Source: Opitutaceae bacterium (GTDB taxonomy: Bacteria; Verrucomicrobiota; Verrucomicrobiia; Opitutales; Opitutaceae). Taken from it: DNA of 64,000 nucleotides. This document shows, piece after piece, positions 45,861-55,295 of the stretch. The notes under the pieces are model-generated. The model saw only the letters and a list, made by a program, of their open reading frames with translations. It searched no databases and had not been told where the DNA came from. The number at the start of each line of letters is the position of its first letter. The first letter of the stretch is position 1. Made by a program: the position numbers and the translations under genes. The stretch lies in NCBI GenBank assembly GCA_028284385.1, contig JANQRT010000003.1, forward strand, positions 62,001-126,000, written 5' to 3'.

Positions 45861-47111
45861 TTAGGAATCGGCTGTTTTGCGATTGAAAGATCTTCGCCAG
45901 CGTTCTCTCCTTAATTCCACTTGAGTAAAGACTCCGCTGTTTTCGTCGAGAAATTCTACCGTCAGTTTTTCTTCATCCCCAACGAAAAGCGTCATTGATG
46001 AAGCTTCGAGGGAAAGAGGCTTGTTTTGGCCTCGTTGGAAATGCAAGACCCCTTCCTGACTGAAGATTTTCACTGGTCGCGCTTTCCCTCGATTGTATTC
46101 GCCTTCGTATTTTGAATACACCCCTGGATCGAGTTTTATACGTTCCGTTGGGGCGATAAACGGATCTTTGGCGTATTCCTCGTTTTTCTGCTTTTGCCTC
46201 CGAATCGCTTCAAGGCTTCGATCCATTTTCTTCCCGGGGATCACACTACCTTGGGGCATCAAAGCGCCTTGATAGGCGTCGGCCAACAGCTCGATTTCGC
46301 GGCTATCCAGATCGCTCGTAGCTCGTAGGATGCTTTCATAGAGCATTCCTTTGCGGACCGCTTCCATGGCATCCCTTATCAGTGGTTTAAAAGTGAATAC
46401 AACCCCTCTGGCTAGCACTCGTTTGACTGGACCGATTTTTTGAGCCTTCATAGCGGAGGGCAGAACGGTCTTGATGACCTTGTCGATGGCGTTTTTCGGA
46501 GGCAGATAGATGATCCAATCGAACTTTTCGAACTCCGCGTCTTTTAGCTCGGATGGCGAAAGACTTGCGAATTGTTCCTCAATCTTCGAGTCGTCGAACG
46601 CGACTTGCCTAGCTGTCATGTAAAGATTGAATACAAGAGGATCGAGAGGCATGGGGGCGACATAGGCGACGTCTTCGATTTCTACGCCAATCTCCTTTTG
46701 GACTTCCTTTTCCCCTTCCTCCCATCCTTTAAGAAATTCTTCAAGAGCTGGACCGAACTCCTTTTTATCGATGCTCGCATTGTTCGTTTCGAGTATCTCG
46801 ATGTATCTGCGAACCAGGATGAGGGGGTGGGGATTTTCAATGTTGCTGATGATGACCAACCCCTTGCCGGCCGGTTCTCCCGTTGTTTCGTAGGCTGCCT
46901 CATACACTTTCTCGGCGAATCGTTCCGCGTAGCGACGCTGATTGTTCTTTTCGGCGAAAATGGTTATCATCTCGCCTAGTTCCACGTCGAGAACGGGCAG
47001 CAAGTTTGGGTCCCATCCCGTTTGCCCCCAGAGCTTGGATGCGGGCAATATTCCTGTAAGCGTGATCAGGGCCATTACGTTCAGGAGCGTGTTGGACATT
47101 CTTTTTTCCAT
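45861..47111 (-). CDS. unknown exported protein with DUF3471-like C-terminus
   Basis: A 416-residue protein with a signal peptide ending KLWGQ; ATG 47099 (MSNTLLNV) is an alternative start with a purine-rich upstream sequence. The large central part is helical (LKGWEEGEKEVQKEIGVEIEDVAYVAPMPLDP) and not recognised. The C-terminal about 75 residues (LDPGVYSKYEGEYNRGKARPVKIFSQEGVLHFQRGQNKPLSLEASSMTLFVGDEEKLTVEFLD) look like the small beta domain (DUF3471 type) found at the end of some serine hydrolases, but no hydrolase domain precedes it. Function unknown. Confidence 0.65.
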   Translation of the reverse strand: MEKRMSNTLLNVMALITLTGILPASKLWGQTGWDPNLLPVLDVELGEMITIFAEKNNQRRYAERFAEKVYEAAYETTGEPAGKGLVIISNIENPHPLILVRRYIEILETNNASIDKKEFGPALEEFLKGWEEGEKEVQKEIGVEIEDVAYVAPMPLDPLVFNLYMTARQVAFDDSKIEEQFASLSPSELKDAEFEKFDWIIYLPPKNAIDKVIKTVLPSAMKAQKIGPVKRVLARGVVFTFKPLIRDAMEAVRKGMLYESILRATSDLDSREIELLADAYQGALMPQGSVIPGKKMDRSLEAIRRQKQKNEEYAKDPFIAPTERIKLDPGVYSKYEGEYNRGKARPVKIFSQEGVLHFQRGQNKPLSLEASSMTLFVGDEEKLTVEFLDENSGVFTQVELRRERWRRSFNRKTADS

Positions 47112-47313
47112 GTATGGGCAGCAATTGCTTATTTCTCTCTGACGTAGTACACCCGTCTTTATTCACAGGTTACATAAAAATCATTGCAGACGATCATCCT
47201 ACACCTTGTTTTATGGGCTTGCTTTAATAGTAAAATCAGATTGTACAATTAAATGGTTTCATAAACCTGCTTGCTGTTGGATTTAGTGTTGTTTGTGTAG
47301 TGGAATTTTGGGG

Positions 47314-48651
47314 ATGTCTCCCGTTTTCAAAAATATTCTAGTCGTATTGGTTTTCTTTGGGGCCGGTTTTGCTGCCCGTCATTTCTTCGGGTCTGGGGAA
47401 ACGGACCAGATATGGTCAGTCGAGAAGGATGCGGTCGAAACCGTTGACAAAGGGGAAACGGGGTCCGAACCGATATCGGAATTTAAACCGCAAAAGGAAG
47501 AGTCCTATCAGGTTCAATTTTGGTACGAGAGAGACTATAGTAGCAATTGGAATGAGCTTTTTGAAATCCTTCTAGGAGTCTCATCTCGGGATGAGGAGTA
47601 CAGAAGACTGATTGGGCAACTGAATAGCCTTTCGACTAGCAAGAAAATCGATTTATTAAAGTCCGCCTTTCTTTTTGAGAACAAAGGTCAGATCCAGGAC
47701 TTCATCAATAACATGTACATCTTATTGGCGAGATCGGATCCCGCTGCGGCGGTTACTCTTTTCGAGTCCATGTCCATTGCCGACCGTATGAAATATGATC
47801 GATCTCTGATGACAGGTTGGACCAGAAGCGATGCCGAAGCTGCCTGGGAATGGGTGCATTCGCTGGATCGAGAGGGTCTCGGTTCCTATTTGGATCGCGG
47901 ACGATTGACGAGCCTGTCGAGGTCGATTTTGTTACGCTTGGCTAGGGATTCCGAGAACGCCCTTACTGCCTTAAAGCTTGCTCAATCGGTCGAAGAAATG
48001 AAGACGCAGGACATGCTTGTCGGTAGCGTTGTTCGGCAAATGGCTCGCAACGACTTGGATGCGGCAGTGGCCATGATACGGGACAGTGCGGATTTGGATT
48101 CCGTTGTGGTGGAGAATGTCATCAGCTCCTGGGCAGCTAAAGACGTTGATGCCGCAGCCGCCTTTCTCATGAATTCGCCTGAATTGGCTACGCCTGGCAG
48201 CACTTCAAGCGTATCCAGAAATTTGTTAAGGAACGATAATATCGATGGATTTATGGAACTCTACGATAGTTTTGCATCGCAAGACCTGAAAGAACCCATG
48301 GCTAGCCAGGCAGTGGCTCGATTCGTCCGAGACGATTTGGATATGGCCATCGATTGGGTAAATACCATTGATAACGGTTTGACCAAGGTGAGAGCTGGTT
48401 TTTCAGCCCTAAGATCAATGGGGTTTACCGACAACATGGACGACCACATGCGATTCATTGAAGAAGGATTTGTCGGAGACGGCGCTGGTAAGCGTAATCT
48501 GTATGTCCATTCTCTTTCGGAATGGCGTAAAGTGGCTCCCGAAGCTGTCGAGGAGTACGTTCGTAATATCCCCGACGATGAATATGGTATGCGAGAGCAG
48601 GTGGTCGAACGTTTGGGGATGGAAGAGTCCACTCAAGCTCTGCGCGACTGA
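47314..48651 (+). CDS. membrane-anchored helical-repeat protein, paralogue A
   Basis: A 445-residue protein with one N-terminal anchor (FKNILVVLVFFGAGFAARHFFG) and a large outer domain of about 35-residue helical repeats. Typical units read R-x-D-P-x-A-A-x-x-x-x-E-S-M, W-T-R-S-D-A-E-A-A-W-E-W-V, R-N-D-L-D-A-A-V-A-M-I, and A-A-K-D-V-D-A-A-A-A-F-L, a repeat class common in Verrucomicrobia. No known domain. The ATG at 47314 is chosen over a TTG at 47293. It lies 2 bases before a paralogue with the same layout; the two end alike (NMDDHMRFIEEGF versus NMDEHLRFIEETL). Confidence 0.7.
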   Translation: MSPVFKNILVVLVFFGAGFAARHFFGSGETDQIWSVEKDAVETVDKGETGSEPISEFKPQKEESYQVQFWYERDYSSNWNELFEILLGVSSRDEEYRRLIGQLNSLSTSKKIDLLKSAFLFENKGQIQDFINNMYILLARSDPAAAVTLFESMSIADRMKYDRSLMTGWTRSDAEAAWEWVHSLDREGLGSYLDRGRLTSLSRSILLRLARDSENALTALKLAQSVEEMKTQDMLVGSVVRQMARNDLDAAVAMIRDSADLDSVVVENVISSWAAKDVDAAAAFLMNSPELATPGSTSSVSRNLLRNDNIDGFMELYDSFASQDLKEPMASQAVARFVRDDLDMAIDWVNTIDNGLTKVRAGFSALRSMGFTDNMDDHMRFIEEGFVGDGAGKRNLYVHSLSEWRKVAPEAVEEYVRNIPDDEYGMREQVVERLGMEESTQALRD

Positions 48652-48653
48652 TC

Positions 48654-49904
48654 ATGAAGACGATACTCTTTCTTGCTGTCTTGTCTTTTGTCTTTGGGTA
48701 CGTAGTTAGGCATTTTGTGATTAGCGAGCCGATGTTGGCCGATGGTGTAAAAGCATCTTCATCGGATGTAGCCAACAATTCAGGACAGATCGTTTCCAGC
48801 GAATCTAAGGGCGAGTGGTTCGAGAAGGACTATGCTGGAGATTGGAAGAGCTTTCTGGCCATGGTAAGAGATCTTCCAAAGGAGGAAAGCCTTTCAAAGC
48901 GCTCTCACGCGTTTCTGCAGAATTTATCCGATTCCGATAGAGTGTCCTTCATTCAAGCGCTTCTTGAAGAGAAAGCGCGAAGCGAGATTGCCGAACAGTA
49001 CCTTCGCATGACTCTGCAGGAATTAGCCGCGTCTGATCCGAGTCTGGCCACTTCGGTTTTTTCGAGCATGACTAGCTCCGATCAGCAAAAATATCGTCTG
49101 GGTTTCTTTTTGCATCTCGCGAACAACGACCCCTTTTATGCGTGGAATTGGGCTCAAGAGAATCCACCCTCTAATACTTCGCGAATTCTTTCAGAACATC
49201 TAAACCTGGTTTCGAGCATGGCTCGCCAAAAAAGCGGGCATGCAGCGGCTCTGGATTTGATAAGCGCTTTGCCTGATATTCAAAATCGCGATCGACTAAC
49301 CAATTTCTTTGTATCCCAATTAGCGCGACAAGATTTGGAGACTGTCATCTCCCTGGCTGAAGAAAGACCTCAGCTAACCGAGCTCGCTATGACGAAGGCG
49401 ATGAGCGAATTGGCCAAGGAGGAACCATCCATGGCGGCCGAACTTCTGCTCGAAAATCCTGATTTCGCGTCCAGCGAGAGTGTTGCCGAAGTATCTCGGA
49501 ATCTCCTGATACAGGACGGAATGGAAGCTTTTGAAAGCTTTTACGCGGCGGTTACGGAACCATTGTTGCGAGACCACATGGCCCTTGAGGCTTCTCGTCG
49601 AATGGCGAGTCGAGATTTGGATACGGCTATTGGATGGGCCAATGAAATCGAGAACGAGCAGGTAAGGAATAGGGTAGGTATGAGTGTCCTCTCTGAGATT
49701 GGTTTTCTCGATAATATGGATGAACATCTTCGTTTTATCGAAGAGACCCTGGGCGATACTGCCGATGCCCGGCGAAGTACTTATTTGTATTCGCTAACGG
49801 AGTGGCAAAAAGTCTATCCGGATCGTGTTCGTAACTACGTTGCCTCTATGGAAGATAGAGGTGATGGGGTAAAACAAGTCATCATCGAGCGTCTGAAGCT
49901 TTAA
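48654..49904 (+). CDS. membrane-anchored helical-repeat protein, paralogue B
   Basis: A 416-residue tandem paralogue of the preceding gene, with an N-terminal anchor (ILFLAVLSFVFGYVVRHFVI) and the same string of helical repeats (AASDPSLATSVFSSM, ANNDPFYAWNWAQE, LARQDLETVISLAEE, ASRDLDTAIGWANEI). Two bases separate the genes, so they are cotranscribed and may form a complex. Function unknown; similar repeats mediate protein binding. A GGGTTAA-CTG-TTAACCC hairpin follows its stop. Confidence 0.7.
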   Translation: MKTILFLAVLSFVFGYVVRHFVISEPMLADGVKASSSDVANNSGQIVSSESKGEWFEKDYAGDWKSFLAMVRDLPKEESLSKRSHAFLQNLSDSDRVSFIQALLEEKARSEIAEQYLRMTLQELAASDPSLATSVFSSMTSSDQQKYRLGFFLHLANNDPFYAWNWAQENPPSNTSRILSEHLNLVSSMARQKSGHAAALDLISALPDIQNRDRLTNFFVSQLARQDLETVISLAEERPQLTELAMTKAMSELAKEEPSMAAELLLENPDFASSESVAEVSRNLLIQDGMEAFESFYAAVTEPLLRDHMALEASRRMASRDLDTAIGWANEIENEQVRNRVGMSVLSEIGFLDNMDEHLRFIEETLGDTADARRSTYLYSLTEWQKVYPDRVRNYVASMEDRGDGVKQVIIERLKL

Positions 49905-49905
49905 T

Positions 49906-49927
49906 CAGGGTTAACTGTTAACCCCTG
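49906..49927 (+). terminator. hairpin after the repeat-protein pair
   Basis: GGGTTAA-CTG-TTAACCC with a CA/TG extension around a one-base bulge, directly after the stop of the second paralogue. There is no T tract, so it may only be a 3'-end hairpin. Confidence 0.4.
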
Positions 49928-50042
49928 CTTCAGCTGCGAATATATTTTCACTGCCTGGAAAAATGCGCATATTGATTGGGAATTCGATTTTTCGGAGACC
50001 TGTGATCTCCGCTTTCCCACCCAAAACATAACCATTTTTCCC

Positions 50043-51326
50043 ATGAACCTATCCCGTCGCAAATTCGTTAAAACGACCGCCACCTCGATCGCTGCAGCCG
50101 GACCTCTGCTATCAAGTTTAGGAGTTTCAAGCCCTGCCAAGAAGAAAGCGAAAGTAGCCGTTATTGGCTGCGGAGGACGATCCAATCGAGATATCACCAA
50201 TTTTACCAAGGCTTGCGAGATGCTAGGGCTGCAGGCGGAGTTTGTCGCTCTAGCAGACGCTTACGAAGACATGGTTTTCGATAAAGCGGACAAGTATGAG
50301 ATTGATCGTAGCAAGTGCATCGCTGGTTTTGATTCCTACCAAAAAGTGGCGGAGTCAGATGCGGAGTTTGTCATGTTGATCGCTCCGCCTATTTTCCGGC
50401 CCCTGCATCTGGAAATGATGGTCGAAGCAGGCAAGCATGTGATGATGCAGAAGCCTGTGGCCGTAGATGCGCCCGGCTGCCGCAAGATTATCAAAATCGG
50501 CAAGCGAGCCAAGAAAAAGGGTTTGGCTATCCTGGCTGGGACGCAACGTCGCCACACTATTGGCTACATGGAGAATGCGGCGAAAATCAAGGAAGGCGCC
50601 ATCGGCGAGATTCTGGGAGGAACGGTTTCCTGGAATGGGACAGTGCCTTGGATCTGGGAGCGACAAGCAGGCTGGAGTGACGCGGATTACCTCGCTCGCA
50701 ATTGGCTCAATTGGTTCGAGATGTCAGGCGATCATATTGGCGAGCAGCATGTGCACAATATCGATGTAGCTAACTGGTATTTGGGCAGGAATCCCGTTTC
50801 GGCGGTTGGCTTCGGCGGTCGAGCTCGTCGTGAATCGGGTAATAACTACGACTTCTTCAGTGTGGAACTGGACTACGGCGATGGCGTTCGCATCCACAGT
50901 CAGTGTCGCCAAATTGCGGGGACTTATCCGAGAATTGGCGAATTTTTCCGAGGCACAAAAGGCTCGGTTCAAGGTGGAGGCAAGCTGGTAGGCAAGGATG
51001 TGAGCATTCCTGAAATTTCCTACATGGATAAGGATGGCAATGTTCAGGAATTGATAAACTGGATACAAAGCGCTCGCAGCGGAAATCCGATCAACGAAGC
51101 GAAGCAAATCGCCGATTCAACCGCTGTGGCGGTAATGGGGCGCTATGCTGCCTATACAGGAAAATTTGTTCGTTTCAGCGATTTGATGGAGAATCCGAAA
51201 TCCGAGTTCTACGATCTGACGGTTGGCATTGATGCGAAAGACTTCGAGAAGGGTAAGGTCGTTCTTCCTGAGGAAAACGTGGTAGCTATTCCTGGTGATG
51301 GCGCGGATATACGAAGACGAAGCTAA
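50043..51326 (+). CDS. Tat-exported Gfo/Idh/MocA-family oxidoreductase
   Basis: A 427-residue NAD(P)-dependent oxidoreductase or glycosidase-like enzyme. It starts with a twin-arginine signal (SRRKFVKTTATSIAAAG), then a Rossmann domain with VAVIGCGGRSNRD and MQKPVAVDAPGCRKII (the place of the usual E-K-P motif, here Q-K-P). The C-terminal substrate domain has GDHIGEQHVHNIDVANWYLG. The family acts on sugars and derivatives; many secreted members in Planctomycetes and Verrucomicrobia are of unknown substrate. Monocistronic. Confidence 0.9.
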   Translation: MNLSRRKFVKTTATSIAAAGPLLSSLGVSSPAKKKAKVAVIGCGGRSNRDITNFTKACEMLGLQAEFVALADAYEDMVFDKADKYEIDRSKCIAGFDSYQKVAESDAEFVMLIAPPIFRPLHLEMMVEAGKHVMMQKPVAVDAPGCRKIIKIGKRAKKKGLAILAGTQRRHTIGYMENAAKIKEGAIGEILGGTVSWNGTVPWIWERQAGWSDADYLARNWLNWFEMSGDHIGEQHVHNIDVANWYLGRNPVSAVGFGGRARRESGNNYDFFSVELDYGDGVRIHSQCRQIAGTYPRIGEFFRGTKGSVQGGGKLVGKDVSIPEISYMDKDGNVQELINWIQSARSGNPINEAKQIADSTAVAVMGRYAAYTGKFVRFSDLMENPKSEFYDLTVGIDAKDFEKGKVVLPEENVVAIPGDGADIRRRS

Positions 51327-51429
51327 TTTATAACCTAATTTTGGATACGATTTGAGCATGTGATCCGCGCTATTTTTTCTTGAACGAGCGGGGAGTATTA
51401 GCTCATATAGATTTGAAGAGAAATCTGAA

Positions 51430-51942
51430 ATGAGGATATTTATACTGACAGGGTTACTTGTGCTGCTTGCAGGTTGCTGTTCTAAAGAAGAGCGATACGA
51501 TCCTGTACTGCTAAGAATTGTAACTGAAAACGTCTGCACCACTGCGGGAATCTCTTTTACGGGTGGACTGTCTGAACCAGGAAAGGGATCTATTGGGTTT
51601 TCGTATCCAGATTCGCCTAGTGTTACCATTGCTTCTTCGTCACTTAAACCGATAGAGATTGACGCAAATGGCTCGAGCGAACCGATCCAGTTTCGGTTCG
51701 GTCATACGGATCCCAATATCGATGCCGATTCGTTGACCGTTTCGTATCGATCGCTTAACCCAGACGTGATTGGTGAAGAGGATCTCTTAATGACGCCGAT
51801 TGATGCCAATAACCGTTCTTTCCAGATCACGCCTTCATCCGGGGTGGACGGAGAGGCGGTGATTTCCGTTTCTATTCTAGATGCTGCTGGAGTGTCGGCT
51901 GACTTCGATTTGAAAGTCGTTGTGACAGGGAGCAATTCCTGA
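51430..51942 (+). CDS. unknown lipoprotein
   Basis: A 170-residue protein with a lipoprotein signal (ILTGLLVLLAGC, lipid-anchored Cys at residue 16, followed by another Cys). The mature part has a beta-sandwich look with repeating hydrophobic strands (SLKPIEIDANGSSEPIQFRFGHTDPNIDADSLTVSYRSLN; VDGEAVISVSILDAAGVSADFDLKVVVTGS), like cadherin/Ig-type modules in surface proteins. No family named. Likely in the outer membrane. Confidence 0.65.
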   Translation: MRIFILTGLLVLLAGCCSKEERYDPVLLRIVTENVCTTAGISFTGGLSEPGKGSIGFSYPDSPSVTIASSSLKPIEIDANGSSEPIQFRFGHTDPNIDADSLTVSYRSLNPDVIGEEDLLMTPIDANNRSFQITPSSGVDGEAVISVSILDAAGVSADFDLKVVVTGSNS

Positions 51943-51967
51943 GGTTTGGCGCTGCTCCCGCCTGGCT

Positions 51968-53200
51968 CTATTCCGTGTTGGCCTCGACTCTGTAGTACAC
52001 TCGATCAGTGCCTGGATTGGGATCGATTAGGCTCATTCCGGCGTTGGTGATTTCAATCAAGGTTCCTTCTACTTCAACCCAATTGGGCTCGTTTAGGGAA
52101 TCGCTTTTATAGAGCGTGTAGGCCACTCCCGGGAGTTCATCCAGATTCAGTCGGAATTGCTCTTCCTCTCGCGAACCCGAGTAAACGAAGACGCTTAGAT
52201 TGGCCTCGTCGATGCCGAATGTATTGAAAAACTGGTTAACGTTTTGGCCTACGGCTTGTTCAAGATTCGATAATTCCGCATCAATGTCAGCTTTGAGCTC
52301 GTCGCTGGCTTCCGCATAAACCAAATCACGCAATGCGACGGCTTCATTGACCATTTCCTGCGTGATAGTGAAGTCGGCTCCTTCTCCACTCAGGAACGCC
52401 GCTGAGGCCGGCTGCCAAGCTTGGTAAGTTCTTTCCAGTTGCCCTCCTTGCCCGACTTCGACGTGGAAAGGCTTGTTTTGGGCGACGCTGATCAGAGCGT
52501 CTTTAGCTATAGAAAGCGGGTCTTCCGTAGCGCCTCCAATCTCGGGATTCCCCAGCAGGATGTTGAAAAACTGGTATCCGTGGCGGTTGGACAAGCCCAG
52601 AACCTTATTCCCGTCTGGAGTGAGCTGCATCATACGGGTCAGTTGATTATTGAACGATAGAATGGGCGGCGAGTAGGCGATGGGGAGTGGAGGGAATTCC
52701 CCCTCCACGCGAACGGCTGATATGCTCGATCTGGAATTCGGGCAATCGTCAGGGGCGTTTGGGTTTGATGACAAGCCCCACTCCCAGTCTTCAAAGCCCT
52801 CCATGGATTTAAAGTCTTCCGCTACCACGAACTCCATGTAGCGTTCGGTCCACCCGCCGTCTTCGCGAAATTGACCTTCGTAGGTCATGATAATCTGGCC
52901 TTCCTCGTTCCGCATCACATGCCCCTCGATAACTTCGTTGGGATTATCTAGAATGCCGGTCAGTTCGATCCTTCCCAGCTCGACGATATGCCTGATCGAG
53001 GTTTGCTCAATCGTTACGTCGCCTAAGAGTGACGAGCATTCGCCTCCTCCGACTAATACTTTAAATGTGATTTGCCAGTTGCCTGACAGGTCGCGAGCGG
53101 GATGCTCGCCGTCGTGCGCGAAGAGGCTCGGAAAGGGTATGAGGGCGATAACGCACGCGTATTTGAGAAAACGGAGAATTTTTTGGGAATCCATGAGCAA
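51968..53200 (-). CDS. unknown secreted protein with verrucomicrobial C-terminal module
   Basis: A 410-residue exported protein (signal peptide ending LFAHDGE). It begins with a lipocalin-like strand pattern (ARDLSGNWQITFKVLVGGGECSSLLGDVTIEQ), followed by an unrecognised middle. The last 55 residues (GVAYTLYKSDSLNEPNWVEVEGTLIEITNAGMSLIDPNPGTDRVYYRVEANTE) are of the short beta module at the end of many verrucomicrobial surface proteins. It is convergent with the lipoprotein gene (25 bases between stops). Function unknown. Confidence 0.65.
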   Translation of the reverse strand: MLMDSQKILRFLKYACVIALIPFPSLFAHDGEHPARDLSGNWQITFKVLVGGGECSSLLGDVTIEQTSIRHIVELGRIELTGILDNPNEVIEGHVMRNEEGQIIMTYEGQFREDGGWTERYMEFVVAEDFKSMEGFEDWEWGLSSNPNAPDDCPNSRSSISAVRVEGEFPPLPIAYSPPILSFNNQLTRMMQLTPDGNKVLGLSNRHGYQFFNILLGNPEIGGATEDPLSIAKDALISVAQNKPFHVEVGQGGQLERTYQAWQPASAAFLSGEGADFTITQEMVNEAVALRDLVYAEASDELKADIDAELSNLEQAVGQNVNQFFNTFGIDEANLSVFVYSGSREEEQFRLNLDELPGVAYTLYKSDSLNEPNWVEVEGTLIEITNAGMSLIDPNPGTDRVYYRVEANTE

Positions 53201-53411
53201 GGAGGAGTCTAAAGAAATAATTTACCTTAATGATTGTCTACAAATTTCTCCACACAGTGTTTTGGGTGATCGCTACAAGTGCCGTTTTTTCAATCGGAAT
53301 GTATAAAACTGCCCATGCCGCGGTTTTAGTTAATTCCTGGTAAAATCATAGTGATAGCAAAAGACTAAGAAATTCATGACGAATAGTTTATGAGTTCTTA
53401 AAAAAGCTGTC

Positions 53412-53942
53412 ATGAAGCAGAGAGTCCTAGTCCTCGAAGACGATAAAACCTCACGAAAACTAATCGCCTCGATCCTTGAGAAGTACGGGTATGACGTCAT
53501 TACGTGTTCGGAGGGTAGGGATGCCATTCACATCGCCTTAATGAACCCTCCTGAAGCGATTCTTGTTGACGTTATGCTCCCTGATATGTCCGGAACCGAT
53601 GTGGTAGACGAGTTGAGTAGACACGAGTCCTGCAAATACATGAAAGCCATTTTCCTGACTGGGATTCTGTCGAAAAAGGCTGATGACCCGAAACTGAAAT
53701 ACCTCTTCGATATCGAGGGAAATCAGTACAAGGCTCTCGCCAAGCCCGTCAAAAAGTCCCTCCTTCTCAACACTCTTGTGGATGCGATTGCCGAAGCTGA
53801 GGCCGAAAAAGCGAAGGACGAAGCGGAAAAGACGATTGAGGAAATCGTCTCGGAATCCAAGGAGGCGGCCGAAGAAGCGACAGCGGAAGAAGAAGTTAAG
53901 TCCGCAGAAGAAGCAAAAGCGGACACTGAAGTATCTGCTTAA
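53412..53942 (+). CDS. single-domain response regulator with acidic Ala/Glu/Lys tail
   Basis: A 176-residue protein. The receiver (1-120) has the acidic pair EDDK at 9-12, the phospho-acceptor Asp in AILVDVMLPDMSG (about 54), Thr in IFLTGIL and Lys in ALAKPVKK. There is no DNA-binding domain; residues 120-176 are low-complexity Ala/Glu/Lys/Asp (helical). It probably acts by protein contact, as a phosphorelay or motility regulator. Kinase partner unknown; kinases at 27.4 and 35.4 kb are not adjacent. Confidence 0.88.
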   Translation: MKQRVLVLEDDKTSRKLIASILEKYGYDVITCSEGRDAIHIALMNPPEAILVDVMLPDMSGTDVVDELSRHESCKYMKAIFLTGILSKKADDPKLKYLFDIEGNQYKALAKPVKKSLLLNTLVDAIAEAEAEKAKDEAEKTIEEIVSESKEAAEEATAEEEVKSAEEAKADTEVSA

Positions 53943-54076
53943 CTCGCTCTTCGAAAATACATTTCGTAGGTGAAATACTACTACGATTAGGTTTCAATCG
54001 ATGCCTCAACATTCGCCTCCAATTAGTTTTGAATGGGTATCGCCTCCTTTTTGCCCTTAGTCGTTGAGGCTCGCGC

Positions 54077-55288
54077 TTAAATAAATGCGGCCTCCCAACT
54101 AGCGAAGGGGTCTTGCAAATGCTCCCAAGCTTTTTGCCCCATACGCATCTCCTCTTCGTCCAGAAGGCATTCGTCGAGCCGAGCCTGGACCCAGGCCTCG
54201 TCCATCAGGTTTGAAAAGCCGATCACTACAATTTCCTGCCTGCGGTCCCCGTAGGGCTCCTGCCAATACTTTTTGGCGAACTCGCGCGACTCCGCGTCTT
54301 GCGGCCAGTTTTCTTGCGGAACCGCTGCAAACCACTGGCCAGCCGGATCCGCTTCCACCTGAGCGCCGGCCAAGGATAGCACGCCGCAATGCTCCATACG
54401 TGTCGCCAGCCAGAAAAAGCCTTTGGCGCGAACAACGCCCGGCCACTGCTTGCCCAAGAACGAATGCAAGCGCTGCGGGTGGAAAGGTCGACGCGCTTCG
54501 TAGATGAAATTGCGAATGCCGTATTCTTCGGTCTCCGACATCGGCTCTTCGTAGATCGCCTTCAGCCAATCCGGCGTTTGCGAAGCTTCATCATAGCTAA
54601 ACAATCGCGTATCCAAAATGTCAGACATTTTTACCGAGCCTTTGGAGCATTCGATGATGCGGGCTTTGCCATTGAGTCCTTTGATCATCGCGATGACCTC
54701 CGCCTTCTCGGCTTCGTTCACGAGGTCGAGCTTGTTGAGAACAATCACGTCAGCGAACTCGATTTGATCGATCAGCAGATTGACGATGCTGCGCTGGTCG
54801 CCTTCTTCCACTTCTAGTTTGCGGTCAGGAAGGCGGTCGGGAGATGTGTAGTCGCGACGAAAGTTGTACGCGTCGACCACCGTCGCCATCGTATCCAGAC
54901 GAGCGACATCCTCGAGAGCGCTTCCAAGCTCGTCGCGAAAGAAAAAGGTTTCCGCTACCGGCATCGGCTCGGAAACGCCGGTTGACTCGACTAGCAAATA
55001 ATCGAAGCGATCTTCGTTTGCCATGCGTCGCACTTCCGCCATCAAATCCTCCCTCAGCGTGCAGCAGATGCAACCATTGCTCATTTCGACCAGCTTCTCC
55101 TCCTGACGGCTCAGCTCAGCTCCGCCTTCCTCGACCAGACGAGCGTCAATGTTTACCTCGCTCATGTCGTTCACAATGACTGCCACTCGCAGTCCTTCTC
55201 GGTTGTTGAGCACGTGATTGAGCAAAGTCGTTTTTCCTGCTCCCAGAAATCCTGAGAGCACGGTAACAGGTAATCGTTTCGTATTCAT
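54077..55288 (-). CDS. COG0523 GTPase, ZigA-type zinc metallochaperone
   Basis: A 403-residue GTPase that would hand zinc to client enzymes. It shows the P-loop GFLGAGKTT (13-21), the metal-binding C73-I-C75-C76 in [11 protein letters not shown], the Walker-B-like [11 protein letters not shown] and N-K-L-D for guanine. The C-terminal CobW_C domain is seen around 265-330 ([43 protein letters not shown]). It ends the operon hisI - flavoprotein - permease - this gene, 7 bases after the permease, under candidate Zur boxes 2.9 kb upstream. The ZigA-like branch is known to respond to zinc starvation. Confidence 0.92.
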   Translation of the reverse strand: MNTKRLPVTVLSGFLGAGKTTLLNHVLNNREGLRVAVIVNDMSEVNIDARLVEEGGAELSRQEEKLVEMSNGCICCTLREDLMAEVRRMANEDRFDYLLVESTGVSEPMPVAETFFFRDELGSALEDVARLDTMATVVDAYNFRRDYTSPDRLPDRKLEVEEGDQRSIVNLLIDQIEFADVIVLNKLDLVNEAEKAEVIAMIKGLNGKARIIECSKGSVKMSDILDTRLFSYDEASQTPDWLKAIYEEPMSETEEYGIRNFIYEARRPFHPQRLHSFLGKQWPGVVRAKGFFWLATRMEHCGVLSLAGAQVEADPAGQWFAAVPQENWPQDAESREFAKKYWQEPYGDRRQEIVVIGFSNLMDEAWVQARLDECLLDEEEMRMGQKAWEHLQDPFASWEAAFI

Positions 55289-55295
55289 AAATTAG

